Shown here one piece after another: positions 16,663 through 25,850 of a DNA stretch of 60,825 nt (its first letter is position 1; every line of letters begins with the position of its first letter). The translations under genes were made by a program, and so were the position numbers. The notes under the pieces were generated by a model. It was not told the origin of the DNA. It saw only the letters and a list, made by a program, of their open reading frames with translations, and did not search any database. This DNA comes from Mycobacterium scrofulaceum (GTDB lineage: Bacteria > Actinomycetota > Actinomycetes > Mycobacteriales > Mycobacteriaceae). Where the stretch lies: contig NZ_LZJW01000139.1 of the NCBI RefSeq assembly GCF_001667885.1, forward strand, positions 1-60,825, in the 5' to 3' direction.

Positions 16663-17745
16663 CTATTCGTCGTAGGTGACTTCTACCGAATCAGATTCGG
16701 GGTGAGATTGACAGGCCAGGATCAGGCCGTCGTCGAGGTCTTGCTGCTCGAGCACGTCGTTGACCTCCATGCTCACCTTGCCGCTGCGCAAGGTGCACGC
16801 GCACGCGCCGCAGTGGCCCTCGCGACAGGAGAACGGCGCGTCAAGGCCCTTCGCCAGCAGGACGTCGAGCAACTTGGCGTTGCGTGGCCACGACACGGTG
16901 TGGGTTTCGCCGTCGAGCTGCACCACGGCGGTGGCCGGCGGCGAGTCGCCCGGGGCGGTGTCCTCGATCTTCACGGCCGCGAACGGGTCGGAGTCCAGCG
17001 ACTTGAACACCTCGATATGCATTTGCGCCGCAGGCACTTTCAGCGTTTCCAGCGCTTCGCGGGCCGCATCCATGAACGGTCCGGGCCCACAGATGTACAC
17101 CGGCCGGCCGGTATAGGGGGAGGCGAGCCTCGCGAGGGCGGCCACGCTCGGCATCCCCTGCAGCGATTCCAGCCAGTGCACCACGGTGAGCCGGTCGGGG
17201 TACTTGGCGGACAGTTCGCGCAGCGCGTCGGCGAAGATCACCGACCTGTCGTCACGATTGGCGTAGAGCAGGGTCACCTGGCCGCTGCCCTCGGCGAGGG
17301 CCGACTTGGCGATCGACATGATCGGGGTGATGCCGCTCCCCGCGGCCATCAACAAGAAGTCGTCGTCGAGCGTCTTGGGCACGAAGTTGCCCGACGGGGC
17401 CAGCACGTGGATCCGCATGCCCGCCCGCGCGTGCTCGCACAGCCAGTTGGACGCGTAGCCGTCCGCGGTCCGTTTGATCGTGACGGTCAGCGCGTCGTCG
17501 GTGAACGGCGAGCTGCACAGCGAGTAGCAGCGGGCCACCGACCCGGTGCGCTCGCTGGGAACGCGCAGCGTCAGGAATTGCCCGGGCGCATAGCGCAGCC
17601 GTTCGGGCGGGATCTCGGGATCGCCCGGCTCGTCGGGTACCGCGAACACCAGCGACCGCGCGTCGTCCGTCTCGGCGACGACCTCGGCGATCTGCAGTTC
17701 CAGCACATGGTCACCGAGCGGCTCGTCGAGGTTGGCCTCGGCCAA
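16663..17745 (-). CDS. kshB: KshB, reductase of 3-ketosteroid 9alpha-hydroxylase
   Basis: Transfers electrons from NADH to the Rieske oxygenase KshA, which opens ring B of androstadienedione; KshA is not in this window. The 360-residue protein has a ferredoxin-NADP reductase module (FAD motif RCYSLCSSP, nucleotide motif AAGSGITPIMS, CGPGPFMD). A C-terminal plant-type [2Fe-2S] domain follows, with Cys ligands in SCREGHCGACACTLR and ILACQSHP. The start is TTG at 17745 with GGAGG upstream, giving the usual length. An upstream extension would run through the KstR operator at 17772. Divergent from hsaA. Confidence 0.93.
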   Translation of the reverse strand: MAEANLDEPLGDHVLELQIAEVVAETDDARSLVFAVPDEPGDPEIPPERLRYAPGQFLTLRVPSERTGSVARCYSLCSSPFTDDALTVTIKRTADGYASNWLCEHARAGMRIHVLAPSGNFVPKTLDDDFLLMAAGSGITPIMSIAKSALAEGSGQVTLLYANRDDRSVIFADALRELSAKYPDRLTVVHWLESLQGMPSVAALARLASPYTGRPVYICGPGPFMDAAREALETLKVPAAQMHIEVFKSLDSDPFAAVKIEDTAPGDSPPATAVVQLDGETHTVSWPRNAKLLDVLLAKGLDAPFSCREGHCGACACTLRSGKVSMEVNDVLEQQDLDDGLILACQSHPESDSVEVTYDE

Positions 17746-17771
17746 GACCCCATCCTCCCTCTCGTTACAAC

Positions 17772-17785
17772 TAGAACATGTTACA
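17772..17785. promoter_or_regulatory. KstR operator (kshB side)
   Basis: TAGAACATGTTACA fits TnnAACnnGTTnnA. It lies 27 bases upstream of the kshB TTG start, in the kshB-hsaA divergent region. Confidence 0.9.
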
Positions 17786-17839
17786 GAAAAGCGGATTCGT
17801 ATCGCTACCAGCCGCAGGAATACCCTGCTCGACACAAAT

Positions 17840-17855
17840 CGGAACGTGTTCTAGT
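17840..17855. promoter_or_regulatory. KstR operator (hsaA side)
   Basis: CGGAACGTGTTCTAG contains the KstR core AACGTGTT with the right-hand CTAG flank. It is 49 bases upstream of the hsaA GTG. With the box at 17772 it gives each divergent transcript its own operator. Confidence 0.88.
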
Positions 17856-17903
17856 CTCTGGTGTAAGCCCGCTGAGTAAGTCTGGCCCAGGAGGCAAACT
17901 TAA

Positions 17904-19088
17904 GTGACGTCCATTCAACAACGTGACGCGCAGTCGGTTTTGGCCGGCATCGACGATCTGCTCCCCCGCATTCGGGAGCGCGCTCAGGCGACGGAGGATT
18001 TGCGGCGGCTGCCCGACGAGACCGTTCAGGACCTGCAGGACATCGGCTTCTTCACGCTGCTGCAACCCGAGCAATGGGGCGGCCTGCAATGCGATCCGGG
18101 CCTGTTCTACGAGGCGGTGCGACGGCTCGCCAGCGCATGCGGGTCCACCGGCTGGGTGAGCTCCATCATCGGCGTGCACAACTGGCATCTGGCGCTGTTC
18201 GACCAGCAGGCCCAGGAGGAGGTTTGGGGCGACGACCCGAACGTGCGGGTCTCGTCGTCCTACGCGCCGATGGGCGCCGGCGTGGTGACCGACGGCGGCT
18301 ATCTGGTCAACGGCTCCTGGAACTGGTCGTCGGGATGTGACCACGCCACGTGGGCCTTCCTCGGCGGTCCGGTGATCAAGGACGGCCGGCCGGTCGACTT
18401 CGGCAGCTTCTTGATCCCGCGCAGTGAGTACCGCATCGACGACGTCTGGCACGTCGTGGGCCTGCGCGGCACCGGCAGCAACACCGTGGTGGTCAAGGAC
18501 GTCTTCGTGCCCCGGCACCGGTTCCTGTCCTACAAGGCGATGAACGACGGCACCGCGGGCGGGTACCAGACCAACACCGCCCCGGTTTACAAGATGCCTT
18601 GGGGCACAATGCATCCCACCACGATTTCCGCGCCGATCGTCGGCATGGCCTACGGCGCGTACGACGCGCACGTGGAGCACCAGGGCAAGCGCGTGCGCGC
18701 GGCGTTCGCCGGGGAGAAGGCCAAGGACGACCCGTTCGCCAAGGTGCGCATCGCCGAGGCGGCCAGCGACATCGACGCGGCGTGGCGCCAGCTGAGCGGC
18801 AACGTCGCCGACGAGTACGCGTTGCTGTCGGCCGGCAAGGAGATCCCGTTCGAGCTGCGCGCCCGTGCCCGGCGCGACCAAGTCCGCGCGACGGGGCGTG
18901 CGATCGCTTCCATCGACCGGCTGTTCGAGGCCTCGGGCGCCACCGCGCTGGCCAATGACCAACCGGTGCAACGGTTCTGGCGTGACGCGCATGCCGGCCG
19001 GGTGCACGCGGCCAACGACCCCGAGCGGGCCTACCAGATCTTCGGAAACAACGAGTTCGGGTTGCCGCCGGGCGACACGATGGTCTAG
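17904..19088 (+). CDS. hsaA: HsaA, 3-HSA hydroxylase oxygenase subunit
   Basis: Flavin-dependent oxygenase that ortho-hydroxylates the aromatic A-ring product 3-HSA to the catechol 3,4-DHSA, using reduced FMN from HsaB. It is 394 residues, the same length as the M. tuberculosis enzyme, with the acyl-CoA-dehydrogenase-like fold of group D monooxygenases: LLQPEQWGGLQCDPG near residue 50, STGWVSSIIGVHNWH, and GLRGTGSNTVVV in the middle. First gene of hsaA-hsaD-hsaC-hsaB, all overlapping or within a few bases. The start is GTG at 17904 after AGGAGG. Confidence 0.96.
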   Translation: MTSIQQRDAQSVLAGIDDLLPRIRERAQATEDLRRLPDETVQDLQDIGFFTLLQPEQWGGLQCDPGLFYEAVRRLASACGSTGWVSSIIGVHNWHLALFDQQAQEEVWGDDPNVRVSSSYAPMGAGVVTDGGYLVNGSWNWSSGCDHATWAFLGGPVIKDGRPVDFGSFLIPRSEYRIDDVWHVVGLRGTGSNTVVVKDVFVPRHRFLSYKAMNDGTAGGYQTNTAPVYKMPWGTMHPTTISAPIVGMAYGAYDAHVEHQGKRVRAAFAGEKAKDDPFAKVRIAEAASDIDAAWRQLSGNVADEYALLSAGKEIPFELRARARRDQVRATGRAIASIDRLFEASGATALANDQPVQRFWRDAHAGRVHAANDPERAYQIFGNNEFGLPPGDTMV

Positions 19089-19090
19089 CC

Positions 19091-19963
19091 GTGACGGCTA
19101 TCGAAGAGCTGACGTTCGAGTCCACCTCGCGCTTCGCCGAAGTCGACGTCGACGGGCCGCTGAAGCTGCACTATCACGAGGCCGGGGTCGGCAACGACCA
19201 GACGGTGGTGCTGCTGCACGGCGGGGGGCCCGGCGCGGCCAGCTGGACCAACTTCTCGCGCAACATTCCGGTGCTGGCGCAGCGGTTTCATGTGCTGGCC
19301 GTCGATCAGCCCGGCTACGGGCTCTCCGACAAGCGCGCCGAACACGGGCAGTTCAACCACTACGCCGCGCGGGCGCTCAAGGGCCTCTTCGACCGACTCG
19401 AGCTGGGACGCGCTCCGCTGGTGGGTAATTCGCTGGGCGGGGGCACCGCGGTCCGGTTCGCCCTCGACTACCCGGACCGGGCCGGCCGGCTGGTGTTGAT
19501 GGGTCCCGGCGGGCTGAGCATCAATCTGTTCGCCCCCGATCCGACCGAGGGTGTCAAACGGCTGGGGAAATTCTCGGTCGAACCCACCCGGGAGAACCTC
19601 GAGGCGTTCCTGCGGGTCATGGTCTACGACCAGAAGCTGATCACGCCGGAGCTCATCGACGAGCGGTTCGCGCTGGCCAGCACCCCGGAGTCGCTGACCG
19701 CGACCCGGGCGATGGGAATGTCCTTCGCGGGAGCCGATTTCGAGCTCGGCATGATGTGGCGCGAGGTGCACCGGCTGCGGCAGCCCGTGCTGTTGATCTG
19801 GGGCCGCGAGGACCGGGTCAACCCGCTGGACGGCGCGCTGGTCGCGCTGAAGACCATTCCGCGTGCGCAGCTCCACGTTTTCGGGCAATGTGGGCACTGG
19901 GCGCAGGTGGAGAAGTTCGACGAGTTCAACAAGTTGACCGTTGATTTCCTGGGAGGTGCGTGA
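19091..19963 (+). CDS. hsaD: HsaD, meta-cleavage product hydrolase
   Basis: An alpha/beta hydrolase that cleaves the C-C bond of 4,9-DSHA, giving DOHNAA (the HIP precursor) and 2-hydroxyhexa-2,4-dienoate. The 290-residue protein has the oxyanion segment HGGGPGAASW, nucleophile elbow GNSLGGG (Ser of the triad), the acid in WGREDRVNPLD and the catalytic His in QCGHWAQVEK. Starts at GTG 19091, two bases after the hsaA stop, and its own stop overlaps the hsaC ATG. Confidence 0.96.
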   Translation: MTAIEELTFESTSRFAEVDVDGPLKLHYHEAGVGNDQTVVLLHGGGPGAASWTNFSRNIPVLAQRFHVLAVDQPGYGLSDKRAEHGQFNHYAARALKGLFDRLELGRAPLVGNSLGGGTAVRFALDYPDRAGRLVLMGPGGLSINLFAPDPTEGVKRLGKFSVEPTRENLEAFLRVMVYDQKLITPELIDERFALASTPESLTATRAMGMSFAGADFELGMMWREVHRLRQPVLLIWGREDRVNPLDGALVALKTIPRAQLHVFGQCGHWAQVEKFDEFNKLTVDFLGGA

Positions 19964-20865
19964 TGAGCATCCGTTCGCTGGGCTATCTGCGCATCGAGGC
20001 CACCGACATGGCGGCCTGGCGCGACTACGGCCTGAAGGTGCTCGGCATGGTCGAGGGCAAAGGCAACACCGAGGGCGCGCTGTACTTGCGCATGGACGAC
20101 TTCCCGGCCCGGCTGGTGATCGTGCCCGGTGAGCGGGACCACCTCATGGAGGCGGGCTGGGAATGCGCCAATGCCGAAGGGCTGCAAGAGATCCGAAACC
20201 GGCTCGACGTCGAGGGCGTGCCCTACAAGGAGGCCACCGCCGCCGAGCTGGCGGATCGCCGGGTCGCCGAGATGATCCGGTTCTCCGACCCGTCCGGCAA
20301 CTGCCTGGAGGTGTTCCACGGCGTCGCGCTGGAGCACCGGCGCGTGGTCAGCCCGTACGGCCACAAGTTCGTCACCGGCGAGCAGGGCCTTGGGCACGTG
20401 GTGTTGTCCACCCGCGACGACGACGAGGCGTTGCACTTCTACCGGGACGTGCTCGGCTTCAAGTTGCGCGATTCGATGCGGATGCCGCCGCAATTGGTGG
20501 GCCGGCCCGCGGACGGCGCGCCCGCGTGGCTGCGGTTCTTCGGGTGCAACCCGCGCCACCACAGCCTGGCCTTCCTTCCACTGCCGACGCCCAGTGGCAT
20601 CGTGCACCTGATGATGGAGGTCGAGAACGCCGACGACGTGGGTCTGTGCCTGGACCGCGCGCTGCGCCGCAAGGTGCCCATGTCGGCCACCCTGGGCCGC
20701 CACGTCAACGACCTGATGCTGTCCTTCTACATGAAGACGCCCGGTGGCTTCGACGTCGAATTCGGTTGTGAGGGAAGGCAAGTGGAGGACGGCGACTGGG
20801 TCGCCCGGGAAAGCACCGCCGTCAGTTTGTGGGGCCACGACTTCACGGTCGGCGCCCGCGGGTAA
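19963..20865 (+). CDS. hsaC: HsaC, iron-dependent extradiol dioxygenase
   Basis: Cleaves 3,4-DHSA between the catechol carbons (meta cleavage). The 300-residue type I extradiol dioxygenase has two vicinal-oxygen-chelate domains. The Fe(II) ligands are the His of QGLGHVVLST, the His pair region RHHSLAFLPL, and the Glu of GFDVEFGCEG, with the usual spacing in the C-terminal domain. The ATG at 19963 overlaps the hsaD stop (ATGA-type overlap); a GTG one codon earlier is possible. Confidence 0.96.
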   Translation: MSIRSLGYLRIEATDMAAWRDYGLKVLGMVEGKGNTEGALYLRMDDFPARLVIVPGERDHLMEAGWECANAEGLQEIRNRLDVEGVPYKEATAAELADRRVAEMIRFSDPSGNCLEVFHGVALEHRRVVSPYGHKFVTGEQGLGHVVLSTRDDDEALHFYRDVLGFKLRDSMRMPPQLVGRPADGAPAWLRFFGCNPRHHSLAFLPLPTPSGIVHLMMEVENADDVGLCLDRALRRKVPMSATLGRHVNDLMLSFYMKTPGGFDVEFGCEGRQVEDGDWVARESTAVSLWGHDFTVGARG

Positions 20866-20867
20866 TC

Positions 20868-21431
20868 ATGTCGGCGCCGATCGATCCGCGGGCCTTCCGG
20901 CAGGTGCTGGGCCAGTTCTGCACCGGCATCACGATCATCACCACGGTGCACGACGAGGTCCCGATCGGCTTCGCCTGCCAGTCGTTCGCCGCGCTGTCGC
21001 TGGACCCGCCGCTGGTGCTGTTCTGCCCGACCAAGGTGTCGCGGTCCTGGCAGGCCATCGAGGCCAGCGGCCGGTTCTGCGTCAACGTGCTGACCGAGAA
21101 GCAGAAGCACGTTTCGGCGCGGTTCGGCTCCAAGGAACCGGACAAGTTCGCCGGAATCGACTGGCACCCCTCGGAACTCGGCTCGCCGATCATCGACGGG
21201 TCGCTGGCCTACATCGACTGCACGGTGGCGTCGGTGCACGACGGTGGCGACCATTTCGTGGTGTTCGGCGCTGTGCAGTCGTTGTCCGAGGCCCCCAAGA
21301 TCAAGCCGCGTCCGCTGCTGTTCTACCGCGGTGAGTACACCGGGATCGAACCGGACAAGACGACGCCCGCGCAGTGGCGCGACGACCTGGAGGCGTTCCT
21401 CACCGCCACCACCCAGGACACCTGGCTCTAG
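20868..21431 (+). CDS. hsaB: HsaB, flavin reductase subunit for HsaA
   Basis: Reduces flavin with NADH for HsaA. The 187-residue protein has the flavin reductase split-barrel fold: FCTGITIIT near the start, GFACQSFAALSLDPPLVLFC for flavin binding and FCVNVLTEKQ. The ATG at 20868 is two bases after the hsaC stop. Last gene of the hsa operon; its stop overlaps by four bases the end of the convergent membrane-protein gene. Confidence 0.95.
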   Translation: MSAPIDPRAFRQVLGQFCTGITIITTVHDEVPIGFACQSFAALSLDPPLVLFCPTKVSRSWQAIEASGRFCVNVLTEKQKHVSARFGSKEPDKFAGIDWHPSELGSPIIDGSLAYIDCTVASVHDGGDHFVVFGAVQSLSEAPKIKPRPLLFYRGEYTGIEPDKTTPAQWRDDLEAFLTATTQDTWL

Positions 21432-21889
21432 GGCGTCCCGCGATACGTTTCGTGCCGGACGGCCTCGCCCTGTGTCGTCGGGTCGTGCGTCTCCGAGGAC
21501 CACGCCGTGTCGGGATCGTCACGCTGGTCGGCCGGCTTCGCGTCGCCTTCCGGGTGCAGTTCGTCGGCGCGCTTCAACTGCTCCTGCAGTTGTCCGCGCG
21601 ACGCCGCGACCTCGTTCTGATGATTGGCGGCCCGTTCCTGCCACCGGGCGGCCTCGGCCGCTTTCGCCTCCGCCTCGGCCTGCGCGGCCCGGGCCTTCGC
21701 GGCCGTCTCGTGCGCGAGGGCCTCGCGGCGTTCGACCTTCGCGGTCTCGAGCTTGGCCTGTTCGCGAATCTCCTGCGCCTGCCGTTGCCGCCGCCGGCTT
21801 CTTGACCTGCTGACCGCAAAGAGCAGCGCGGCGATCACCAGAACTGCCGCGATGACGGCGACCACGATCCAGATCGTGTTGCTATTCAT
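21428..21889 (-). CDS. Small membrane-anchored coiled-coil protein
   Basis: A 153-residue protein with one N-terminal transmembrane helix (about residues 5-26, IWIVVAVIAAVLVIAALLF). A highly charged Ala/Glu/Arg/Gln-rich helix (about 35-110) follows, with heptad-like repeats predicting a coiled coil, then a polar unstructured tail. Similar short proteins are common in actinobacteria without a known role. Convergent with hsaB and not part of its operon. Confidence 0.7.
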   Translation of the reverse strand: MNSNTIWIVVAVIAAVLVIAALLFAVSRSRSRRRQRQAQEIREQAKLETAKVERREALAHETAAKARAAQAEAEAKAAEAARWQERAANHQNEVAASRGQLQEQLKRADELHPEGDAKPADQRDDPDTAWSSETHDPTTQGEAVRHETYRGTP

Positions 21890-22077
21890 GGTGGGCTCCT
21901 ATCGGATCGGTTTCGCCGGGCGCGCGGCGCTGACTCATAGTGGGATCCCCCTATCTGGCGTGAGTAAAACAACGCACCGGACTGACCGGGGTTCGGCCGG
22001 TGACCTTGGCCCCTTCCCCATCGCGGCGGTCGCCGAAATCATGGGATCGCCGAATCGAAGGCAGATAGGTGGGACCG

Positions 22078-22500
22078 ATGACGGAAAGCCAGGGCTTCTT
22101 GCGTCTCGCGTACTGGGCCGGCGCCGTGATGGACGCCGCAATGGTGGTGCCACTGCTGGTGCCAGGCGTGGCCGCCGCGATGCTGGGTCTGCACGGGTTC
22201 GCCCCGGCCCCCGATTACCGCTACGCCGCCGCGTTGTGTGCGGCCTTGATGGCCGGGTGGACGGCGCTCCTCGTGTGGGGGAGCCGCGCACCCGTCGACC
22301 GGCGGGGAGTTCTGCTGCTCACCGTGTTCCCGGTGCTTGCGGGCCTCGCGGCGGCGGGTGCTTACGCGCTCAGCAGTGGCCTCGTACGTGTCGGCTATAT
22401 GGCGCCGATCCTGGTGATGCAGTTGGGCCTCACGGTGCTGTTCCTCAGTGCGTATCGGCGCGCTCGTGCCCTTGCCGATGACACGATTCGTCAGGGGTGA
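22078..22500 (+). CDS. Four-helix membrane protein of unknown function
   Basis: A 140-residue hydrophobic protein with about four transmembrane helices (AVMDAAMVVPLLVPGVAAA, ALCAALMAGWTALLVWG, VLLLTVFPVLAGLAAAGAY, MAPILVMQLGLTVLFL). No family motif was recognised. The ATG at 22078 is preceded by a weak purine-rich site. It is convergent with the kelch kinase gene, with a 71-base gap. Confidence 0.65.
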   Translation: MTESQGFLRLAYWAGAVMDAAMVVPLLVPGVAAAMLGLHGFAPAPDYRYAAALCAALMAGWTALLVWGSRAPVDRRGVLLLTVFPVLAGLAAAGAYALSSGLVRVGYMAPILVMQLGLTVLFLSAYRRARALADDTIRQG

Positions 22501-22571
22501 TCCGGCGATGCGCTCGAATTCCATCAGCGGTGCGTGGCGGCCGAGCGGAAAGTGTGGGCGCGTTGCGGGCG

Positions 22572-25500
22572 CTACATGAAGTCCAGCGCCTCGACCGTCG
22601 CGATCGGGCCCTCGTGGGTCGGTCGGTTCGCGCCGCCGATGCAGTAGACGGTATTGCCGACCGTCGCCACCACCTCGGCATGCCGGGCGGTGGGCATCGG
22701 GGCCAAGGTGCTCCACTTCGCGTTGGCGATGTCGTACATCTCGACCACGTTCAACACCATCGTCGGTTCCTCGCCGCCGACCACCACGATGCGGCCATCG
22801 ATGTACGTCGCGCCGTAGCTCCCGCGCGGGGTCGGCATGCCCACCAACTTGGTCCAGGCGCCCGATTGGGGATCGAACCGCTCGTTCGCCGCGGAGTTCT
22901 TGTCGGCGCTGAGGAACCGGCCGCCGATCGCGTACACGTAGGTGCCGTCCGACACCGCGGCCAGGTGCTCGCGGGGGGTCGGCATGTCGGCGGCGTCCTT
23001 CCACGAATCACCGTCGAAGACCTCGGTCTGCGGGACGAGCTGCTTGGCGTTCTGCCCGCCCACCGCGACGAGTTTGTCGCCCACCACCGCGGCGGCCGGC
23101 GCCGCGCGGGCGTGCGTGAGATGCGGCAGCTCAACCCAATTGCCGCCGCGCAGCGCGAACACCTTGTCGGACGCGTCGGCGAGCTGATCGCTCGCTCCGC
23201 CGAGCACCACCACCTCGTCGCGGTAGGTCGCCGCCGCAGCGTGGTGCAGCGGGATGGGCAACGGCGGGCCGGTCTGCCATACGCCGGTGCGCGGGTCATA
23301 GCTTTCGACGGTCTGCAACGCGGTGCCGTTCCGCAGACCGCCCAGGATCCAGATCTTGTCGCCCTGCACGGCCCAGGCCATCATCAGCCGGGGGGTCGGC
23401 GCGTCCGGCAACGAGCGCCATTGCGACGCCGGTTGGATCCGGCGGGCGGGCAGCTTCAGCGCTTCCGCCGACGAGGTGAGCTGGCCGTCGCCGACGGCGG
23501 TCGACCCGCCGATGGCGTACACCGACTTCTCCACCGCGTCGACGGCCATGCCGTGCCGCGCGGTCGTCATGTCGGGCAATCCGGACCACGTCTTGGTCAT
23601 CAGGTCGAACGCGGAGACGCTCTTGAGCACCTGGCCCGCGGACACGCCGCCGGCGGCGACCAGGCGCCCGTCGACGATCGCCACGCCGAGGTCGCTGCGC
23701 GGCTGGCTCAGCGGCGGCAGCGGCGCCCAGCTCTTCGCGGCCGGGTCGTAGGCCTCGACGGTCGGCAGGTCGGCGGTGCCGTTGGTGCCGCCCACCGCGT
23801 ACACCAGCTTCCCGTCCGAGGCCGCCGCCAGCAGCTGTCGCGGGGTCGGGATCGGCGCACCGGGGCTCCAGGTGTTGCCGTCGAACACTTCGGTGGTGTT
23901 CAGCAGCGCGCCGGACGCGTCGACACCGCCCGTGACGACCAGCCGGTCGCCCACCACGGCCGCCGCCGCGGCCGCGCGGGGCTGCAGCAGGTGCGGAAGC
24001 TCAACCCAGCGGCTGTTGATGACTCGCCAAACCTGTTCGGACGCAACGTTTTTGCCACCCTCGGATCTCCAGCCGCCGAGCACGACGGGATTTCCCTGCC
24101 AGGTCACCGCCATCGCGTGCGAGACCGGGACGGGCAGGTCGTCGCCGCCCTTCCAGCTGTCGATGACGGGGTCGTAGCCTTCCTGCAGTCCGGTGAGGGC
24201 ACCGTCGCTGCGGATCCCGCCGAAGATCCAGATGGTGCCGTCGGCCTGGGTGGTGGCCGCGGCGTCCCGCGAAACCCGGGCATTGGTGATCGGCTTCCAC
24301 TGCATGGGCGGCTGCGCGGTGGGTTGACCGGAACCGCCCTTGGAACCGGGGTTTTTGTCGGGTGACAGCGCGAAATAGACGCCGCCGATGACCAAGAGCA
24401 GGACCGCCGCGAGCGCGCCGGCCGTCAGCGCGATGCGGTTTCTCTTCTTGCCCGGTTCGGCGAACCATGCGGCCGCCCGGGCCCTGGGACCACGCGGCGG
24501 GCCCTGGGCGCCACCGTTTGGACCCGACGGCCCGGCGGTGGCGGGCGGCCGCGCCGTGGGCTGCGTCGCCGACGCGGGCACGCCGCGCAGCAGGCTGGCC
24601 GCCTCCGACAGCTCGGCGGGCCCCGACTGCGGAAACGCCGCGGTCTCCAGTGCGTGTTCGCTCGCGATGGGGGTGCTGATCGCGGAAGTCGGGTCGTCGT
24701 GCCCGGTCGGCAAGCGCGGTGGTGGGGGCATGCTCGCGGTGTGCATCCCGGATGGCCGAGCCACCTCGCTGTGTCCGCCGGGTGGCGGGGGGTACGGAGC
24801 GTCGGCCGCGACGGCCGACGGGCGCCCGGTGATGGCCATCGCGTCGGGTTTCAGACCGTTGGCGCGCTGGGCGGCCTGCAGTTCGCGGCCGAACTCCTCG
24901 GCCGAGGCGGGCCGCTCGGCCGGGTCGATCGACATCGCCCTCTCGATGGCCGTGCACACCGCGTCCGGGATGCCGTCGGGACGCATATCGGGGATTCCGG
25001 TGGTGCTGATCCGCAGATACTGCGCGATCAGGTCCTCGCCCTTCTTGCGCTCGTGGGCGGCGTTGCCGGCGATGAGCGCGTAGAGGGTGGCGCCCAGTGA
25101 ATACATGTCGGAGGCCACCGTGGCGGGATTGCCCGTCATCACCTCGGGTGCGGTGAAGTCGATGGTGCCGGAGAAGAATCCGGTCGCCGTCTCGTATCCG
25201 CCTTCGATGTGGGCGATGCCGAAATCGCTGAGCTGTGGCTCGCCGTAGTCGTTCACGAGGATGTTCGCCGGCTTGATGTCGCGGTGTAGCGTGCCGGTTC
25301 GGTGCGCGGTTTCCAGTGCGCCGCAAAGCTTTACGCCGATGCGCAACGCCTCGGGCCAGGCCACCGGACCCTCCCGGCGCAGCCGGACCGCCAGCGAATC
25401 CGCCGAGTGGTAAGGCATCACGATGTACGGCTTGCCGCTCGGGGTGACTCCCACCCGCAGGATGTTGACGATGTTCGGATGCCCGGAGAGCCCGCCCATC

Positions 25501-25724
25501 GCATAGCCCTCGCGAAGGAACCGCTCGCGGCTGTCATCGTCGATGTGCGACGGCAGCACCTTCACCGCAACGCTGCGCCCGAGAGCGGTCTCGTAGCAAC
25601 AGTAAATGACCCCGGCGCCGCCCCTGGCCACCTGCCGGGCATCCTCGAATCCCGCGGCCGCCAGCTCCGCGGCGATGCCGCTCGGTACCGGGGCGACATT
25701 GTCGGGCCGGGGCTCTTCAGGCAT
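22572..25724 (-). CDS. Ser/Thr protein kinase with extracellular kelch-repeat domain
   Basis: A 1050-residue membrane kinase. The N-terminal PknK-like catalytic domain (about 20-290) has the Gly-loop ARGGAGVIY, Lys in AVKVLPS, HRDIKPANIL (near 147), DFG in LSDFGIAHIE and an activation segment SGTIDFTAPE. A Pro/Ser/Thr-rich linker follows. One transmembrane helix lies near 431-452. The external half (about 475-1050) holds roughly ten kelch motifs with repeating GG and VVGGE/AIGGR turns and conserved Trp, forming one or two beta-propellers. The ATG is at 25724. The propeller probably senses a cell-wall or external ligand. The gene is absent from this position in M. tuberculosis. Confidence 0.88.
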   Translation of the reverse strand: MPEEPRPDNVAPVPSGIAAELAAAGFEDARQVARGGAGVIYCCYETALGRSVAVKVLPSHIDDDSRERFLREGYAMGGLSGHPNIVNILRVGVTPSGKPYIVMPYHSADSLAVRLRREGPVAWPEALRIGVKLCGALETAHRTGTLHRDIKPANILVNDYGEPQLSDFGIAHIEGGYETATGFFSGTIDFTAPEVMTGNPATVASDMYSLGATLYALIAGNAAHERKKGEDLIAQYLRISTTGIPDMRPDGIPDAVCTAIERAMSIDPAERPASAEEFGRELQAAQRANGLKPDAMAITGRPSAVAADAPYPPPPGGHSEVARPSGMHTASMPPPPRLPTGHDDPTSAISTPIASEHALETAAFPQSGPAELSEAASLLRGVPASATQPTARPPATAGPSGPNGGAQGPPRGPRARAAAWFAEPGKKRNRIALTAGALAAVLLLVIGGVYFALSPDKNPGSKGGSGQPTAQPPMQWKPITNARVSRDAAATTQADGTIWIFGGIRSDGALTGLQEGYDPVIDSWKGGDDLPVPVSHAMAVTWQGNPVVLGGWRSEGGKNVASEQVWRVINSRWVELPHLLQPRAAAAAAVVGDRLVVTGGVDASGALLNTTEVFDGNTWSPGAPIPTPRQLLAAASDGKLVYAVGGTNGTADLPTVEAYDPAAKSWAPLPPLSQPRSDLGVAIVDGRLVAAGGVSAGQVLKSVSAFDLMTKTWSGLPDMTTARHGMAVDAVEKSVYAIGGSTAVGDGQLTSSAEALKLPARRIQPASQWRSLPDAPTPRLMMAWAVQGDKIWILGGLRNGTALQTVESYDPRTGVWQTGPPLPIPLHHAAAATYRDEVVVLGGASDQLADASDKVFALRGGNWVELPHLTHARAAPAAAVVGDKLVAVGGQNAKQLVPQTEVFDGDSWKDAADMPTPREHLAAVSDGTYVYAIGGRFLSADKNSAANERFDPQSGAWTKLVGMPTPRGSYGATYIDGRIVVVGGEEPTMVLNVVEMYDIANAKWSTLAPMPTARHAEVVATVGNTVYCIGGANRPTHEGPIATVEALDFM

Positions 25725-25850
25725 TTGCTGGCGCTCAACCCTCCGCGAAATATGTTCTTGGCGAGCTCAAGGTTAGCGCTCAGAACCTCACGGATGTGCT
25801 TTTCTGGCAACCTTCGTTCGCCCGGCCCTCATCGGAGGCGATGGCCGCCC

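Noticed and set aside
16645..17907. 420-codon plus-strand frame opposite kshB
   Set aside because: His/Arg/Gly-rich shadow frame with no family motif; kshB on the other strand is unmistakable.
22572..24300. Tandem DNA repeats in the kelch gene as a CRISPR or VNTR
   Set aside because: The periodicity is protein-level kelch motifs; the DNA units are not identical and have no spacer structure.
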